Part shown: piece by piece, positions 7,011 to 20,478 of the stretch | How the letters are laid out: each line of letters starts with the position of its first letter | Numbering within the stretch: the first letter of the stretch is position 1 | From: Halomonas sp. SpR8 | Lineage (GTDB): Bacteria; Pseudomonadota; Gammaproteobacteria; Pseudomonadales; Halomonadaceae | Assembly (NCBI RefSeq): GCF_031010195.1 | Contig: NZ_JAUAMC010000008.1 | Coordinates: forward strand, 124,001 to 188,000 | Reading direction: 5' to 3' | Length of the DNA stretch: 64,000 nucleotides | Position numbers and translations under genes: made by a program | The notes under the pieces: generated by a model | What the model was told of the DNA's origin: nothing | Databases searched by the model: none | What the model saw: only the letters and a program-made list of their open reading frames with translations

Positions 7011-8060
7011 ATGGCCCGCAACGGCATTCAATACAGCGACGTTCAACAAGCCATTGATGCACTGCTCGCCCGTGGTGACACGCCTAGCGTTCAGCGCATT
7101 CGTGATGTTTTGGGCACCGGAAGCTTTACGACGATCAGCGATCATTTTCGCCAGTGGCGCAGCGAACGAGAGCAAAATCGTGATGTGCCGCCGCCCAAGG
7201 GTGTTCCTGAAGTCGTTGTGACGATGGCGAGTGAGCTGTGGCGGGAAGCGCAAGAGGTGGCCAATCAAACCCTGCTCCACTATCGCGAGGATGCTAATCG
7301 TCAAGTGGAGGCTGCCCAGCAGCTCGCCGAAGAGGCTAAGCAGCAGGCGGCAAACGCTGAACAGCGTGAAAGCGCCCTTGCTGAGCATTTACGCCATATA
7401 GACCAGCGCATGGAAGCGCTAAGCCGTGAATTGGCGACCAGCCAAGCGAGCGAAAGCCACTGGCAGCACTTAGCCGAGGAGGCACGACGAGATGCTACCC
7501 AGTTAAAACAAGTACAGCAGCAGTTAGAGACTCAGACTGAGGCGCAGCGGAAGGCTCATAATCAAGCCCTCAGCGAGCAGCAAACAGAATTTGAACAGCG
7601 ACTTACACAGGAAGAGCAGCGCCACGAGGCGGCGGAAGGCAGACTGATGGCCATGCTGGATAATGCCCAGCAGGCGCGCGCCCTAGAAGAGAAGAACTAC
7701 CAAAAACGGATACAGCAAGGTGAGCAGCGTATTGAGGCATTGAGCCAAGAGCTAACCGCCAAACAGCAGGTTGTTCATCAGTTGCAGCTAGATGTCCGCG
7801 AGCGGGAGCAGCAGCTTACTGCAAGCCAGCAAAAAATGACCGCGCTGGAGAAGCAAGCTGAGTCATTAAGCCAGCAAAATGAGCAGGCGCAAGCGGCGCT
7901 AACTCGACAGGCCGAGCAGCAAGCAGAGCGTGAAGCGGCGCTACAACAGGCATGGCAAGAGAAGCTCTGGAGTCGCATGGAAGCACTACAAACGCAGCTA
8001 ACAGCGCTTCCCGATACACTTTCAAAACAGAGAAATGAGGATAGTGGCGCTAAAAATTGA
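7011..8060 (+). CDS. KfrA-like DNA-binding coiled-coil protein
   Basis: Protein of 349 residues. The first 110 or so match the KfrA N-terminal DNA-binding domain (GIQYSDVQQAIDALLARG at the start, then VQRIRDVLGTGSFTTI). The rest, about residues 85-340, is a long coiled coil rich in Gln, Glu and Ala with no other domain. Plasmid KfrA proteins are self-repressing regulators that form extended structures and help plasmid segregation; chromosomal relatives are poorly understood. The start has an AAGGAA Shine-Dalgarno. It is divergent from the recombinase, and the shared gap carries several palindromes, so co-regulation or joint action at those sites is likely. Function here is inferred from the domain only. 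Confidence 0.8.
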   Translation: MARNGIQYSDVQQAIDALLARGDTPSVQRIRDVLGTGSFTTISDHFRQWRSEREQNRDVPPPKGVPEVVVTMASELWREAQEVANQTLLHYREDANRQVEAAQQLAEEAKQQAANAEQRESALAEHLRHIDQRMEALSRELATSQASESHWQHLAEEARRDATQLKQVQQQLETQTEAQRKAHNQALSEQQTEFEQRLTQEEQRHEAAEGRLMAMLDNAQQARALEEKNYQKRIQQGEQRIEALSQELTAKQQVVHQLQLDVREREQQLTASQQKMTALEKQAESLSQQNEQAQAALTRQAEQQAEREAALQQAWQEKLWSRMEALQTQLTALPDTLSKQRNEDSGAKN

Positions 8061-8075
8061 ACAATCCTAAGGCAT

Positions 8076-8103
8076 AAAAAAGCCCAGCTACCGAAGCTGG
8101 GCC
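8076..8103 (-). terminator. Rho-independent terminator of nfuA
   Basis: GCCCAGCT (8082-8089) and AGCTGGGC (8095-8102) form a perfect 8-bp stem. On the minus strand it is followed by six T (8076-8081 read in reverse), 20 bases past the nfuA stop. On the plus strand there is no T-run, so it serves mainly nfuA, though it also lies after the KfrA-like gene. Confidence 0.8.
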
Positions 8104-8122
8104 TTGGCTCTAGATAGCGAGT

Positions 8123-8746
8123 TTAGCGGTAGTAAGCGTTGGTCGTATCGGTATGGTCGGTGACATCGCGAATACCGGCAAGCTCGGGAATGCGCTCCAT
8201 CAGGGTTTTCTCAACGCCGTCTTTCAGGGTTAAATCAACCGCTGCACAGCCCTGGCAACCTCCACCAAAGGCTAAGATGGCGTATTGTTCCTCAGTAAGC
8301 TCCACCAGCTTGATTTCGCCACCGTGGGCCGCCAGACCTGGATTGATTTCGCTGTAAAGCACGTAATTAACGCGGTCTTCCAGCGGGCTGTCGGCATTTA
8401 CCTTGGGCATCTTGGCGTTGGGCGCTTTGATGGTTAGCTGGCCACCCATGCGGTCGGCGTTGAAATCCACCACCGCCTCTTCCAAAAAGGCGAGGCTATT
8501 TTTGTCGAGAAAGACGTTGATTTTCTCGAGCTCCAGTAGCACATCAGTAGGTTCTTCTTCGCCGGGACGGCAGTAAGCCAAGCAGGTTTCCGCGTAGGGC
8601 GTGCCCGGCTGAGTAATAAAGATGCGTACAGCAATACCTTCAACGTTCTGCTTTTCCAGCAGTTCTGACAGGTACTCTTGCGCGCTGTCCGTAATATCAA
8701 TACCTTGGGTATCGACTTTAGTTTCTTTTTCGCTAGTCGTGGTCAT
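8123..8746 (-). CDS. nfuA: Fe-S biogenesis protein NfuA
   Basis: Protein of 207 residues that carries a [4Fe-4S] cluster and delivers it to target enzymes. The N-terminal half is a degenerate A-type domain (TCLAYCRPG still holds two Cys) and the C-terminal half is an Nfu domain with the cluster-binding CxxC in [15 protein letters not shown] frame from 8788 adds 14 residues, but the strong GGGAGGAAG Shine-Dalgarno about eight bases before ATG 8746 fixes this start. It is divergent from metH and followed by a clear terminator. Confidence 0.93.
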   Translation of the reverse strand: MTTTSEKETKVDTQGIDITDSAQEYLSELLEKQNVEGIAVRIFITQPGTPYAETCLAYCRPGEEEPTDVLLELEKINVFLDKNSLAFLEEAVVDFNADRMGGQLTIKAPNAKMPKVNADSPLEDRVNYVLYSEINPGLAAHGGEIKLVELTEEQYAILAFGGGCQGCAAVDLTLKDGVEKTLMERIPELAGIRDVTDHTDTTNAYYR

Positions 8747-8834
8747 GAGGGCTGTCTTCCTCCCGTGGTAGTGGCGGCGCCACTTCACATGTCATTTGTC
8801 CCTATGGTAAGCAAAACGGCGCGCTGACACAATC

Positions 8835-8851
8835 CCGACTGTTTTAGTCGG
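8835..8851. promoter_or_regulatory. Small inverted repeat in the nfuA-metH gap
   Basis: CCGACT (8835-8840) and AGTCGG (8846-8851) flank a GTTTT loop in the 266-base divergent gap. It may be a weak operator or hairpin. I see no cobalamin or SAM riboswitch signature in this gap. Confidence 0.3.
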
Positions 8852-9012
8852 CTATTTTAATTATCTTTCCTTATGCAGCGGATAGCCTTCCCAGGGGCGC
8901 CTTTTGCCCTCCCTTTTGTTATCATTATGCGCCTCTAAACGACAGATGCTGCTTTTTCCGACGATAACAACATCCCCTTTGACGACTGTGACGCTGGAGA
9001 ACTCCCCCTGCC

Positions 9013-12708
<3,696 letters not shown>

Positions 12709-12711
12709 TTA

Positions 12712-14034
12712 GTGCTGTTTGCAAACCGCCATGGCAGGGTGTTGCGCCTTGCCTTACCCATCATGCTGGGCATGCTCTCGCAGAGCATGCTCAACTTGAT
12801 CGATGCTGCATTGGTAGGGCATCTAGGCGAGGTAGCACTAGCGGGTGTTGGCGTGGGCGGTTACGCCATGTTTATGCTGACCGCGGTAGTGTTTGGTCTA
12901 TCTTCCAGCGTACAGTCACAAACTGCCCAGCGCGTGGGGGCTGCCCATAGGCATATCGCCCACCCGCTTAACTCGGGGCTAGCGATAGGGTTTGCGGTAG
13001 GCCTGCCGCTATCACTCTGGGCGTGGTGGCAAGCGCCCCTGCTGATGGGCTTGATTAGCCAGGCCGATGATGTTCAAAGCGTTGCGGTTAGCTATTTTCG
13101 TTGGCGGGTGGTGTCACTAATCGCCATTGCGTTAACACTCTGCTTTCGTGGTTACTGGAACGGTCGCCAGCAGACGCATCTCTATTTGCGTATCATCGTG
13201 TCAGTTCACTTGATTAACGTGGCGACCAGCGCTGGTTTAATCTACGGTTTAGCCGGGCTACCGCAAATGGGTGCGAGCGGTGCGGGTGCGGGAACGACAC
13301 TGTCACTGTTTATTGGCTTGATGGTGTGGTGCTGGGTGAGCACCAAAAGCTTTTCTTTAAAACGTTTTTTAAAACAGCTGCCACGTTTGGCCACCCTGCG
13401 CACTACCCTGATACTGGCTGCTCCCCACTCTTTACAGCAGCTTCTATTCGCAGCGGGTTATGCGGTACTCATTGGGCTCTTGAGCCAGCTGGGCACCGCC
13501 AGCGTCGCGGTTGGCCACGTGTTGATTAATTTATCACTGCTGCTGATTTTGCCAGGAGTCGGAATAGGCGTTGCGGCGATGAGCCTGGTAGGCGAAGCGT
13601 TAGGCCGGGATGCTCAGTATGAAGCCCACCGCTGGGGGCTGGATGCGCTGCGGGTGGCTTGGCTGTTACTCATTATGTTGGCGCTACCCATGCTGGTCTT
13701 GCCCGAGCAGGTACTCGCCCTCTTTTTCACCAACAGCGAGCTAATCGCGCTGGGTAAACTCCCGCTACAGCTAACCGGCGTGATGATTGTGCTGGATGCT
13801 GCGGCCCTGGTGCTTGCCCAGGCATTAATGGGCGCGGGCGCTCAGCGCACGGTGATGATGCTTACCCTGGGGATGCAGTGGCTGCTTTTTTTACCTCTGG
13901 CCTGGTGGGTAGGCATCGGTTTAGACCAAGGCTTATTAGGTATCTGGCTTATGCAACTGCTTTACCGATTGGTAAACTCGGCCGGATTTTTATGGGTATG
14001 GCAGCGCCGCCGCTGGTTGGCCCCCGCCTTCTAA
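12712..14034 (+). CDS. MATE-family efflux transporter (DinF-like)
   Basis: Integral membrane protein of 440 residues with about twelve hydrophobic segments and the MATE repeat architecture; the first half carries LPIMLGMLSQSMLNLIDAA and the segment VGHLGEVALAGVG. MATE proteins export cationic drugs or metabolites using Na+ or H+ gradients, and the sequence is closest in feel to the DinF branch. The start is taken as GTG 12712, four bases after metH; no strong Shine-Dalgarno is visible, so coupling to metH translation is likely. The substrate cannot be predicted. Confidence 0.88.
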   Translation: MLFANRHGRVLRLALPIMLGMLSQSMLNLIDAALVGHLGEVALAGVGVGGYAMFMLTAVVFGLSSSVQSQTAQRVGAAHRHIAHPLNSGLAIGFAVGLPLSLWAWWQAPLLMGLISQADDVQSVAVSYFRWRVVSLIAIALTLCFRGYWNGRQQTHLYLRIIVSVHLINVATSAGLIYGLAGLPQMGASGAGAGTTLSLFIGLMVWCWVSTKSFSLKRFLKQLPRLATLRTTLILAAPHSLQQLLFAAGYAVLIGLLSQLGTASVAVGHVLINLSLLLILPGVGIGVAAMSLVGEALGRDAQYEAHRWGLDALRVAWLLLIMLALPMLVLPEQVLALFFTNSELIALGKLPLQLTGVMIVLDAAALVLAQALMGAGAQRTVMMLTLGMQWLLFLPLAWWVGIGLDQGLLGIWLMQLLYRLVNSAGFLWVWQRRRWLAPAF

Positions 14035-14094
14035 CGGGCTGCCAAACTCATACTATGGTTTCTAAATAGCTTTTAGAGATAAAAAGATAATTAT

Positions 14095-14113
14095 ATATTC
14101 TTTTGTAGAATAT
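14095..14113. promoter_or_regulatory. Palindrome upstream of the sulfite reductase gene
   Basis: ATATTCT (14095-14101) and AGAATAT (14107-14113) form a 7-bp inverted repeat with a five-base spacer in an AT-rich block 78 bases before the start. It is a plausible operator or promoter element, possibly for a LysR-type sulfur regulator; the regulator is not identified. Confidence 0.4.
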
Positions 14114-14190
14114 GACGCCCGCGTTAAGGTGAGGCTACATTAACGTCCGTCTCAACGTGACTATTTCGCTTTTTAGCAGGATCGTGCCAC

Positions 14191-15843
14191 ATGTACCGTT
14201 ATGATATTCACGACCAAACCCTAGTTGATGAACGCGTTGCTCAGTTCCGCGATCAAATGGAACGTTACAGCGCTGGGCGTTTGGGAGAAGAAGAGTTCCG
14301 CCCACTGCGGTTGCAGAACGGCCTCTATATTCAACGCCATGCGCCCATGCTACGTATTGCGATCCCTTACGGCATGCTAGCGGGTCATCAGCTACGTGCC
14401 CTGGCCGAGATCACTCGTCGCTATGACCGCGGCTACGGTCATTTTACCACGCGGCAAAATTTGCAGTTGAACTGGCCTGCCCTTGAAGACGTGCCAGACA
14501 TTTTGGCGGATCTGGCCAAGGTGCAGATGCACGCGATTCAAACTAGTGGTAACTGCATTCGTAACACCACCAGCGACCAGTTTGCCGGCATTGCCAACGA
14601 TGAAGTGGAAGACCCGCGCCCCTGGTGTGAGTTGATTCGCCAGTGGTCTACCCTGCATCCGGAATTCGCCTATTTACCGCGCAAGTTTAAAATCGCCGTC
14701 AGCGGTGCGGCCCAAGACCGCGCTGCCATTCAGGTGCACGATATTGGTTTGCGCCTATGGCACAACGCCGACGGCGAGTTGCGTATCAAAGTGTTAGCCG
14801 GTGGCGGCCTGGGCCGTACGCCGATGATTGGGGACGTGGTTCGTGAAGACCTGCCTTGGCAGCATCTACTGACCTACCTAGAAGCCTGCGTGCGGGTTTA
14901 CAACCAGTTTGGTCGTCGGGATAACAAGTTCAAGGCGCGGATTAAGATTCTGGTCAAAGCTCTGGGCATTGAGGAGTTCCGCCGTCGGGTGGATGAAGAG
15001 TGGGCGCACCTGAAAGATGGCCCACAAACGCTTAACCAAGCAGCGGTTGATGCGGCCAAAGTGCACTTCCCCGAGCCTGATCGTCGCCCGGTGGCAGCAA
15101 ATGCTAGCGAAGAATTTGATCGTTTACGTGCTGAAAACCGCAGTTTCGCGCGCTTTGTTACCAACAACGTAACTGATCACAAGGTGTCTGGCTATAAAGC
15201 CGTGACGCTGTCGCTAAAACGCCGCGAGCACGCACCTGGTGACGTTACTGCCGACCAAATGGAAGCTGTCGCTGATCTAGCCGACCGCTACAGCTTTGGT
15301 GAAGTGCGCGTTACCCACGAGCAGAATCTGGTGCTTTCTGATGTGCCGGTGGATGAGCTGGAAGCGCTGTGGCAAGAGCTTGAGGCACTGGGTATGGCTA
15401 ACCCCACTGTGGGCACGCTCAACGATATTATTTGCTGCCCCGGCGGTGACTACTGCAGCCTGGCCAATGCGGTCTCTATTCCCATTGCCCAAGCGCTACA
15501 GGAGAAGTTTGAAGACTTGGACTTCCTGTATGATCTTGGCCCGCTGGACCTGAATATCTCCGGCTGCATGAATGCCTGTGGGCACCACCACGTGGGCCAT
15601 ATCGGCATCTTGGGCGTGGATAAAAAAGGCGAAGAGTATTACCAGATTTCGATTGGGGGAAACTCCACCGACGATGCCTCGCTAGGCAAGATTCTGGGCC
15701 CGTCGTTTTTCCGCGAAGACGTACCCGGCGTGGTCGAGAAAGTGCTGGACGTCTATGTCTCACAACGCCATGAGGACGAACGCTTCTTGGATACCTATCG
15801 CCGTATTGGTCTAAAACCCTTTAAGGAGCGTGTTTATGCCTGA
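14191..15843 (+). CDS. cysI: Ferredoxin-type sulfite/nitrite reductase hemoprotein (CysI-like)
   Basis: Protein of 550 residues with the duplicated nitrite/sulfite reductase ferredoxin-like and siroheme domains. The [4Fe-4S]-siroheme cysteines are C416-x5-C422 and C459-x3-C463 (SGCMNACGHHH). It reduces sulfite to sulfide for cysteine synthesis, or possibly nitrite to ammonia. The partner gene is DUF934, as in Pseudomonas, where this form acts as the assimilatory sulfite reductase. No cysJ flavoprotein is adjacent, which agrees with a ferredoxin-dependent enzyme. The DUF934 gene overlaps its 3' end by eight bases. Confidence 0.9.
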   Translation: MYRYDIHDQTLVDERVAQFRDQMERYSAGRLGEEEFRPLRLQNGLYIQRHAPMLRIAIPYGMLAGHQLRALAEITRRYDRGYGHFTTRQNLQLNWPALEDVPDILADLAKVQMHAIQTSGNCIRNTTSDQFAGIANDEVEDPRPWCELIRQWSTLHPEFAYLPRKFKIAVSGAAQDRAAIQVHDIGLRLWHNADGELRIKVLAGGGLGRTPMIGDVVREDLPWQHLLTYLEACVRVYNQFGRRDNKFKARIKILVKALGIEEFRRRVDEEWAHLKDGPQTLNQAAVDAAKVHFPEPDRRPVAANASEEFDRLRAENRSFARFVTNNVTDHKVSGYKAVTLSLKRREHAPGDVTADQMEAVADLADRYSFGEVRVTHEQNLVLSDVPVDELEALWQELEALGMANPTVGTLNDIICCPGGDYCSLANAVSIPIAQALQEKFEDLDFLYDLGPLDLNISGCMNACGHHHVGHIGILGVDKKGEEYYQISIGGNSTDDASLGKILGPSFFREDVPGVVEKVLDVYVSQRHEDERFLDTYRRIGLKPFKERVYA

Positions 15844-16390
15844 TAAATCCTTGCCAAACGACACGCAAGCTGAAGCAACTGAACTGATGCCGGTTCATGT
15901 TGATCACTTGATTGCTAACGGCGAGCTGGCGGCAGAGAACGCTTGGTGCGTCTCCTATGATGCAGACACCCTGCCCGAACAGCGCCCAGCGTTTGTACCG
16001 CTGGCGCTGTGGCAAGCTAATCAGGATGACGCTGAACTGGCGCCGTTACTTACCAGTGATACCGAGCTGACGGCCGAATTGGCTCAACAGCTGGGTCAAT
16101 CAGCGGCGATTGCCGTTGATTTCCCTGCTTTTACCGATGGCCGAGGCTACACCATCGCTCGTCTACTTCGCGAGCGTTATGGCTACAGTGGCGAAGTCCG
16201 TGCGGTGGGCGACGTATTGGTTGATCAGTTGGATTACATGCGCCGCTGTGGTTTCAATGCGATGGCACTGCGCGACGACCAGCACCCAGAGGATGCCCTG
16301 CGCGCGCTAAGCTTTATCAGCGTTCGCTACCAGCCCGATGTGGAAGAGCGCCAGGCGCTGTTTGAGCGTCGTTTAGCTGCAGATAAGTAA
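15836..16390 (+). CDS. DUF934 protein paired with sulfite reductase
   Basis: Protein of 184 residues in the DUF934 family (AIAVDFPAFTDGRGY and LRERYGYSGEVRAVGDV are typical segments). Its molecular role is not established; it nearly always accompanies cysI and is assumed to assist sulfite reduction. ATG 15836 is chosen over GTG 15830 because AAGGAG ends seven bases before it. The eight-base overlap with cysI implies translational coupling. A strong terminator follows. Confidence 0.88.
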   Translation: MPDKSLPNDTQAEATELMPVHVDHLIANGELAAENAWCVSYDADTLPEQRPAFVPLALWQANQDDAELAPLLTSDTELTAELAQQLGQSAAIAVDFPAFTDGRGYTIARLLRERYGYSGEVRAVGDVLVDQLDYMRRCGFNAMALRDDQHPEDALRALSFISVRYQPDVEERQALFERRLAADK

Positions 16391-16420
16391 GCGCAGAGAG
16401 TGACGTTTGTAAACTCAAAA

Positions 16421-16445
16421 GGGCAGCTTCGGCTGCCCTGTTTAT
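16421..16445. terminator. Bidirectional terminator between DUF934 and smr
   Basis: GGGCAGC (16421-16427), tetraloop TTCG and GCTGCCC (16432-16438) form a stable hairpin followed by a T-rich stretch on the plus strand and preceded by AAAA on the left, so it can end transcription from both converging genes. Confidence 0.85.
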
Positions 16446-16471
16446 TTAAAAATAGTTTTATTTATAAACAT

Positions 16472-17062
16472 TTATCCTCGGCGTTTTTGCTGGCGCTCGC
16501 GGTTATTGGCTTTGGCGCGATCGCTTTTACGCAGCATCACCCAGGTAGCGCCTAGTCCCCCTTCTGAAGGCTGTGCCGATACGTACGCCTGCACTTCTAC
16601 AAACTGAGTGAGCCACTTGGCTAGGTATGAACGCAGCACATTAGCGGGGCTGTCAATTTCACGGCCACGACCGTGAACGATTAGTACCGAGCGTAAATCG
16701 TGCGCATAAGCTTCCTGAATAAATGGAAACAGCATGCGACGGCACTCGCTCAAGGGACGACGCAGCATATGTAGCTGCGACTGCACGCTATAGCCGCCGT
16801 GCCTTAATTTATCGACAACACCCTGCTGAATGCCCTCGCGACGATACTCCATAGGGTCAAAGGGTGGCAGCAGATCGACAAAGTCATCGGATAGGAAGTT
16901 CTGCGATCCAAGCTCTTCTGCTGCCCATTCACGCCGGGCCAACTGCGATTCGGAGGGGCTTTTGCGATTAGTGCCGGGGTCTGCTCGGTTAGTGGGTGGT
17001 AGCGGCTCAACATCACCTACGAGAGCTCGGAAATCCATCTCATCACGAAGTGGCTGATTCAT
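16472..17062 (-). CDS. Smr/MutS2 C-terminal domain protein (SmrA-like)
   Basis: Protein of 196 residues with a stand-alone Smr domain at about 95-185, recognised by LHMLRRPLSECRRML and VLIVHGRGR. Smr domains are small nucleases linked in different organisms to DNA junction processing or to cleavage of mRNA at collided ribosomes. The first 90 residues are polar and probably partly disordered, and the C-terminus is very basic (KANNRERQQKRRG), suiting nucleic-acid binding. A single gene with its own terminator. Confidence 0.85.
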   Translation of the reverse strand: MNQPLRDEMDFRALVGDVEPLPPTNRADPGTNRKSPSESQLARREWAAEELGSQNFLSDDFVDLLPPFDPMEYRREGIQQGVVDKLRHGGYSVQSQLHMLRRPLSECRRMLFPFIQEAYAHDLRSVLIVHGRGREIDSPANVLRSYLAKWLTQFVEVQAYVSAQPSEGGLGATWVMLRKSDRAKANNRERQQKRRG

Positions 17063-17106
17063 TGCAGGCTCCTCCGGTCGGGTCTAGTGACTAGACTAGT
17101 TCTCAG

Positions 17107-17130
17107 ACATAGCCTAGAAACATAGCCTAG
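17107..17130. repeat. Short direct repeat in the smr upstream gap
   Basis: ACATAGCCTAG occurs twice (17107-17117 and 17120-17130) with a 13-base period in the gap between smr and the GGCT-like gene. It could be a tandem regulator-binding site; no function is assigned. Confidence 0.35.
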
Positions 17131-17250
17131 CAAATCCAGACACTTTGCTTAAGCCAATAAAATAAGTCGATAACATAGAACTTGTCATCGTCTATTTGTA
17201 ACGCCAAGCTAGGCAGCCTTATGGCAATCCACCCTTAGAGGCATTACGGT

Positions 17251-18773
<1,523 letters not shown>

Positions 18774-18777
<4 letters not shown>

Positions 18778-19463
18778 AACCATAGCCATAGAACAACGCC
18801 AGCTGCAATGAGCAAGGCTCCGATCGCGCGTATACGCAGTGTGGTAGAAAGCGAAGACTCGTTACGCGCATCGACCGGCTGTTGGCTAAACGTTTTCTTA
18901 CCCGTCACCATGGCGGTCAGCAATGGCTCGCCCAGCAGCCGATGTATCACCACCCCTAATATGTGCAGTCCGATTAAGATAATCAGCAGATCGCTGTTCA
19001 ACTGATGCAGCGTTCTCAATTGACTGCCAATCCCATCTCCGAATGCGCCATACAAGGGTGCCTGGAAAAAAATATCGTCGCTTAAAAACAGGCCGCTAAG
19101 TGCCTGAAAACTGAGTGACAGCAGCATTATCAACACCATCCAGCCGCCCAACGGGTTATGGCTGGCGTAAGCGCTGTTTTGACCCTTTAAGAGCCCTTTG
19201 GAATAGCCTAGCGTTTTACTAGGGGGATATAAAAAGGTGCTGAGTCGTGCGTATACACTCCCGATCACGCCCCATATCCAGCGGAAAACGAGTAGACCTA
19301 AAACCAAATAACCCGCCTGCGCATGGACTTCGATTGGAAATAGGAACGGCTCGCCGCTGGTCTTAGTGGTATAAAAAGACACTAACACCGCTGCTACTAA
19401 TCCCCAGTGAAACAGGCGAATCCATAAATCCCATACCTCAATCGCTACCCTAGCGTTGCGCAT
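18774..19463 (-). CDS. Cytochrome b561-type di-heme membrane protein
   Basis: Protein of 229 residues with four main transmembrane helices typical of bacterial cytochrome b561/Ni-Fe hydrogenase cytochrome b. Candidate heme ligands are His in IRLFHWGL, EVHAQAGY, LHQLNSD and GLHILGVVIHRL. It would carry electrons between the quinone pool and a periplasmic partner. A fifth hydrophobic segment closes the C-terminus. No cytochrome c or hydrogenase gene is nearby, so the partner is unknown. Confidence 0.82.
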
Positions 19464-19762
19464 TACTTCGTCCTCTCTCAGCCCATGGTAGGCCCGCTGG
19501 TGTGAGCTAAATCATTGATGAGCCAACATTGTAAGCTAGTAGTTGGTGAGAGATCTTCGCATTTATTCCCGCTTTCTCATAGAATTCGAGACAGTAAGTC
19601 GCCACCCTCCTTCACTGGCAGTAATTATACGGATACAGAGAGCCATAGCACCGGCTAAGATAATGGCAGTGGATGAGCGCGTTAAACATCCATTGATAGC
19701 GGTCACTTGAGCTTTAAACAGAGACCAGCGAACATGGATGAAATTCAAGGGAGAAGCATGCG
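19464..19762. other. Gap between cytochrome b561 and pdxH
   Basis: About 300 bases with no gene I can support. A minus-strand frame at 19563-19769 of 68 codons has no Shine-Dalgarno or recognisable sequence and is treated as chance. The pdxH promoter and the b561 promoter must both lie here. The strong AAGGGAGAAG Shine-Dalgarno of pdxH is at its right end. Confidence 0.5.
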
Positions 19763-20407
19763 ATGACACGCAACATAGCCGATATCAGGCGTGATTATGA
19801 AGGCGGGAGGTTAGATGAATCCCAAGCCCCCGACGATCCATTTGTGCTTTTCGACGAGTGGTTCACCCTCGCACTGGAAAAAGAACAGAAAGATGGCAAT
19901 GCCATGACGCTCGCCACCGTTGATAGCCAAGGCAGGCCCCACGCCCGAGTTGTGCTGCTAAAAGGCTTTGATGAGCATGGCATGGTGTTCTACACAAACT
20001 ACCATAGCCATAAAGGCAGCGAACTCAATAATGTTCCTTACGCTGCGCTAACCTTCTGGTGGCCCTCGCTATCGCGCCAAGTGCGTATTGAGGGCCCTGT
20101 GGAGCAGGTCTCAGCAGCAGAGTCCGATGAGTACTTTGCCAGCCGTCCGCGGGGTAGCCAGTTAGGGGCTTGGGTTGCCACTCAGAGCGTTGTAATTCCT
20201 GGCCGTAAATGGATTGAAGAGCGCCAGAAGCGTTTTGAACAGGCCTACAATAATCAGGATATTCCCCGCCCGATTCACTGGGGGGGCTATCGTATCGCAC
20301 CGGAAATGATCGAATTCTGGCAAGGGCAGCCTAGCCGCCTTCATGACCGGCTACGCTTTGAGCGCCGCGACGGCGGCGAGTGGAGCCGCTTCCGCATGGC
20401 GCCATAA
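19763..20407 (+). CDS. pdxH: Pyridoxamine 5'-phosphate oxidase
   Basis: Protein of 214 residues. It oxidises pyridoxamine or pyridoxine phosphate to pyridoxal phosphate with FMN and oxygen. Conserved parts are the N-terminal RRDYEGG segment, RVVLLKGFDEHG, the FMN-binding FYTNYHSHKGSEL and the C-terminal substrate loop RLHDRLRFER. Length is normal. An out-of-frame ATG lies five bases upstream; the start here keeps the family N-terminus. Confidence 0.95.
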   Translation: MTRNIADIRRDYEGGRLDESQAPDDPFVLFDEWFTLALEKEQKDGNAMTLATVDSQGRPHARVVLLKGFDEHGMVFYTNYHSHKGSELNNVPYAALTFWWPSLSRQVRIEGPVEQVSAAESDEYFASRPRGSQLGAWVATQSVVIPGRKWIEERQKRFEQAYNNQDIPRPIHWGGYRIAPEMIEFWQGQPSRLHDRLRFERRDGGEWSRFRMAP

Positions 20408-20478
20408 GGCTGCCCAAAACGAGTAATAAATTAATGCGTAAGGCCTGCTGTTAGTGACGCAGGCCTGTCCTGGTAAAA

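Noticed and set aside
5615-8060. Prophage or integrative island around the recombinase
   Set aside because: No structural, replication or cargo genes, no tRNA beside it and no visible flanking direct repeats; both neighbours are core Fe-S genes.
8076-8103. Terminator assigned to the KfrA-like gene
   Set aside because: The T-run is only on the minus strand, so it belongs chiefly to nfuA.
8789-9012. Possible cobalamin, SAM or SAH riboswitch before metH
   Set aside because: The gap is short and shows none of the conserved boxes or multi-stem folds of these elements that I can recognise.
19563-19769. 68-codon minus-strand frame upstream of pdxH
   Set aside because: No ribosome site or recognisable sequence, and it overlaps the pdxH start region where a promoter is expected.
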